From positions 1 through 64,000 of the forward strand of contig CAYUDP010000001.1 in the NCBI GenBank assembly GCA_964443725.1: 64,000 nucleotides of DNA, in the 5' to 3' direction. Below, in pieces: positions 62,111 through 64,000 of this stretch (positions are counted from its first letter, which is position 1; every line of letters begins with the position of its first letter). The notes beneath the pieces were generated by a model. That model saw nothing but the letters and a program-made list of their open reading frames with translations. It was not told where the DNA came from and made no database searches. The translations under genes and the position numbers were made by a program. The stretch comes from CAYUDP01 sp964443725. Its GTDB lineage: Bacteria; Patescibacteriota; Minisyncoccia; Phycocordibacterales; JAKFXT01.

Positions 62111-62512
62111 ATGGCTAGGACAAAAAAGAGGGAATTGGGTGATCTGGGGGAGGACTTGGCCGTTAGATATCTTGAGTCTAGAAAATATAAAATTTTGGAA
62201 AGAAATTATCTAAAACCATACGGCGAGATTGATATTGTTGCCAAAAAAGGCGGAAGTATCTATTTTGTAGAGGTTAAGTCTTTTAAGACCAAAGATTACA
62301 AAGGGGATTGGTTTTCACATGAAAACTCTGGGATAAGGGCAGAAGATAATATTCATCCTAAGAAATTGAGTAGTTTGGAAAAGGTTATTTCTGTTTATTT
62401 ACTTGAAAATGGTGAATATTCCAGTTTGGATATTAAGTTTATTGCAATAGTTGTTGAAATAAATACCTTAAATAAAAGGGCGAAAATGAGCATTATTGAC
62501 GATGTCCTATAG
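62111..62512 (+). CDS. YraN/UPF0102 family predicted nuclease
   Basis: The 133-residue protein has the N-terminal helix KRELGDLGEDLAVRYLES and the nuclease-like core GEIDIVAKKGGSIYFVEVKSF (D, ExK). UPF0102 proteins share the restriction-endonuclease fold. TATAAT at 62098-62103 ends 7 nt before the ATG. Confidence 0.9.
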   Translation: MARTKKRELGDLGEDLAVRYLESRKYKILERNYLKPYGEIDIVAKKGGSIYFVEVKSFKTKDYKGDWFSHENSGIRAEDNIHPKKLSSLEKVISVYLLENGEYSSLDIKFIAIVVEINTLNKRAKMSIIDDVL

Positions 62513-62598
62513 ATGTCCTTTATAGATTTACTACAAAAAGCTATTATTTATCTATGTTCTATGGTAATCTAGTTTCTATTCGAACATATTACCGATTT

Positions 62599-62669
62599 CG
62601 GGGTGTAGTATAGTGGTAGTACGCGTGCTTTGGGAGCACGTAGCTCGAGTTCGAGTCTCGGCACCCCGA
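62599..62669 (+). tRNA. tRNA-Pro(UGG)
   Basis: Acceptor CGGGGTG/CACCCCG, anticodon stem CGTGC/GCACG with loop TTTGGGA (anticodon TGG), T loop TTCGAGT. It is followed by CCA (62670-62672), perhaps by chance, unlike the other tRNAs here. Confidence 0.92.
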
Positions 62670-62772
62670 CCATTAAATTTGTTTTCGTCTTAGACTTGTT
62701 TTGTCTATAACCTTAGATTTCTAATCTAAATATAAAACTGTTAGGGAATTAAAATCTTAATGATAGATTGAT

Positions 62773-63957
62773 CTAGTTCTTTATTATTTCTGTAAGCAAG
62801 ATCTGTTTTAGATAAGGGGCTACATCTTTAGCAAAAGAATCTGCTATTGAAGAAACATCTTCATTTAGGAAGGTTTCCAAGTCCATGCCTATTTGGTTTT
62901 TTAAGGCTCTATTTATATATGATGTCGTAATTACTCTGAGGTCTCTGTCTCCAGTTTGCTTGTCTGCCGTGGTTGTGACAACAATTCCAGTAAGGTTTCC
63001 GTCACTTTGTCTTATGAGAGCTCCACCCGAAGAGCCTTTTTGAGCAACAACACTTCCACCAACAGAAATAAGATCAATGGTCTTTTCTTTGAACGTAAAA
63101 ATACCTTTTGCATAAACCACAGATGAGTTGGCATATAAATCTTTTTGTATTTCTATTCCCCCAAGGAATCCGGCAGGGTAGGCGACAGCGACATAGGCGC
63201 TTGATGCAGTGGACTTTTCAGTCATGTCAACAAAATTTGCTTTAACAAATGGGAATTCATCAGGCCTTGATGTGTTTTTGTCTATTGGGTCCGTTATATA
63301 AAGTATCGCGAAGTCGTTTTCGCCTGTTCCGGTAGGATTGTCTGATGTGATATTTTTTCTATTTTCCTCGATCCAGATTTTCGGTATATAGGCCAATTTA
63401 GCTTTATACATTGGTTTTGCTGGACTTCCCATTCTAATAGTGCAATCAATGCCGTCTTTTTCTGGGAAATCTTTCAATAAGAAGAATTGGGCTAAGTGTG
63501 CGTTTGTGAGCACTATACCTTTTTTGTCTATTATTACTCCGCTTCCGGTTATTGGCTCTAGTGGTCCGCCAAACACAGTGCTACACAGAATGTTTACTGT
63601 TGCTTTTCTACCTAGCTCATTTAACTCTTCTATTGAATGAGTCTGAGGTTTGGATATTTCTTCCTTATAAACAGGGGAGGAGCTTGAGTTTTCAGTTGCT
63701 TTTGAACCTAATTGTATTTTTTCGGTAATATTTTTTACAATTTGACTAGTTTTCAAGGTTGTATCTGTGCTTGTTGCAGACTCGTCTATGTATGGCAATT
63801 TTGAGAATATGTTTACGGCGGGGTCTGGTCCGCGTTCAAATATTATAGAGTTAGATGTGTTTGGGGTTTCTTTTTTTGAAATTACAATCAATACAACAAA
63901 AAAGGCGATTATTAGTAGGGAAATCTTCTTAAAGAAATCATAAAACACTTCTTTCAT
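62773..63957 (-). CDS. membrane-anchored trypsin-like serine protease
   Basis: The 394-residue protein has one N-terminal TM (ISLLIIAFFVVLIVIS), a Ser/Thr-rich linker and a chymotrypsin-fold domain. The triad is visible: TNAHLAQ (His), ENDFAILYI (Asp) and KGSSGGALI (Ser). There is no PDZ domain, so it differs from DegP. It probably cleaves envelope or secreted proteins. Confidence 0.85.
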   Translation of the reverse strand: MKEVFYDFFKKISLLIIAFFVVLIVISKKETPNTSNSIIFERGPDPAVNIFSKLPYIDESATSTDTTLKTSQIVKNITEKIQLGSKATENSSSSPVYKEEISKPQTHSIEELNELGRKATVNILCSTVFGGPLEPITGSGVIIDKKGIVLTNAHLAQFFLLKDFPEKDGIDCTIRMGSPAKPMYKAKLAYIPKIWIEENRKNITSDNPTGTGENDFAILYITDPIDKNTSRPDEFPFVKANFVDMTEKSTASSAYVAVAYPAGFLGGIEIQKDLYANSSVVYAKGIFTFKEKTIDLISVGGSVVAQKGSSGGALIRQSDGNLTGIVVTTTADKQTGDRDLRVITTSYINRALKNQIGMDLETFLNEDVSSIADSFAKDVAPYLKQILLTEIIKN

Positions 63958-64000
63958 TGTCGTTTAATAATATCATCTAAAACGATATATGCGATTGCAG

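Noticed and set aside
1..64000. CRISPR array
   Set aside because: No regularly spaced repeat series was seen; the tandem repeat at 55028 has only two copies without spacers.

Overview
The window looks like chromosomal DNA from an ultra-small, reduced-genome bacterium of the Patescibacteria/CPR type, most likely the Parcubacteria side. This is an inference. It rests on AT-rich, tightly packed core genes, shortened versions of universal proteins (PolA without an obvious proofreading domain, short YebC), a long operon for a VirB4/TraC/PrgI-type secretion apparatus without relaxase or coupling protein, many single-TM 'orphan' envelope proteins, and tRNAs that mostly lack an encoded CCA alongside a cca gene. 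No biosynthetic or energy pathway is visible. The sequence is a scaffold with four 100-N gaps, and two of them are false gaps (see findings).

Layout. 0-9.4 kb: tRNA-Ser end, a methyltransferase, a small HNH-like gene between 24-bp direct repeats, tlyA, tRNA-Arg, rhodanese, rpsT, ruvA-murE-mutM and envelope/unknown genes. 9.4-14.2 kb: tRNA-Lys, then holA-polA-tsaE on the minus strand and a GC-rich lipoprotein island. 14.3-19.9 kb: a PilB/GspE ATPase (gapped), a 6S-like RNA candidate, a GC-rich island with a possible DNA glycosylase, ruvB-yebC-ruvC. 20-28.4 kb: CYTH protein and tyrS, PBP1A (gapped), dnaN (gapped), dnaA, a candidate oriC, rpmH-rnpA-yidC-khpB. 28.4-41.7 kb: minus-strand operon for the T4SS-like apparatus. 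41.8-56.9 kb: rsmA, uvrD, coiled-coil envelope proteins, M23 peptidase, comM, TraR/DksA-like, pnp, NYN protein and rpsO, with three more GC-rich islands. 57-64 kb: xerD-xthA, a large structured RNA candidate, cca, an HTH protein with a palindromic operator, tRNAs Arg/Gly/Pro, a triple parS-like cluster, yraN and a trypsin-like protease.

Two expression styles coexist. At many core genes a TATAAT/TATTAT box lies only 6-8 nt before the start codon, which points to leaderless mRNAs. The GC-rich minus-strand islands instead carry TTGACA-like -35 boxes at 16-17 bp spacing, long leaders (some with Shine-Dalgarno sequences) and their own strong hairpin terminators. I read the islands as acquired single-gene modules.

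Functionally the window combines chromosome replication and segregation (dnaA/dnaN/holA/polA, candidate oriC, parS-like sites, xerD), recombination and repair (ruvABC, uvrD, mutM, xthA), translation and RNA processing (rnpA, pnp, cca, rpsT, rpsO, rpmH, tyrS, TsaE, rRNA methylases), cell wall (murE, PBP1A, M23 peptidase) and a surface machine likely involved in pili, secretion or DNA uptake (VirB4-type operon, ComM, PilB).
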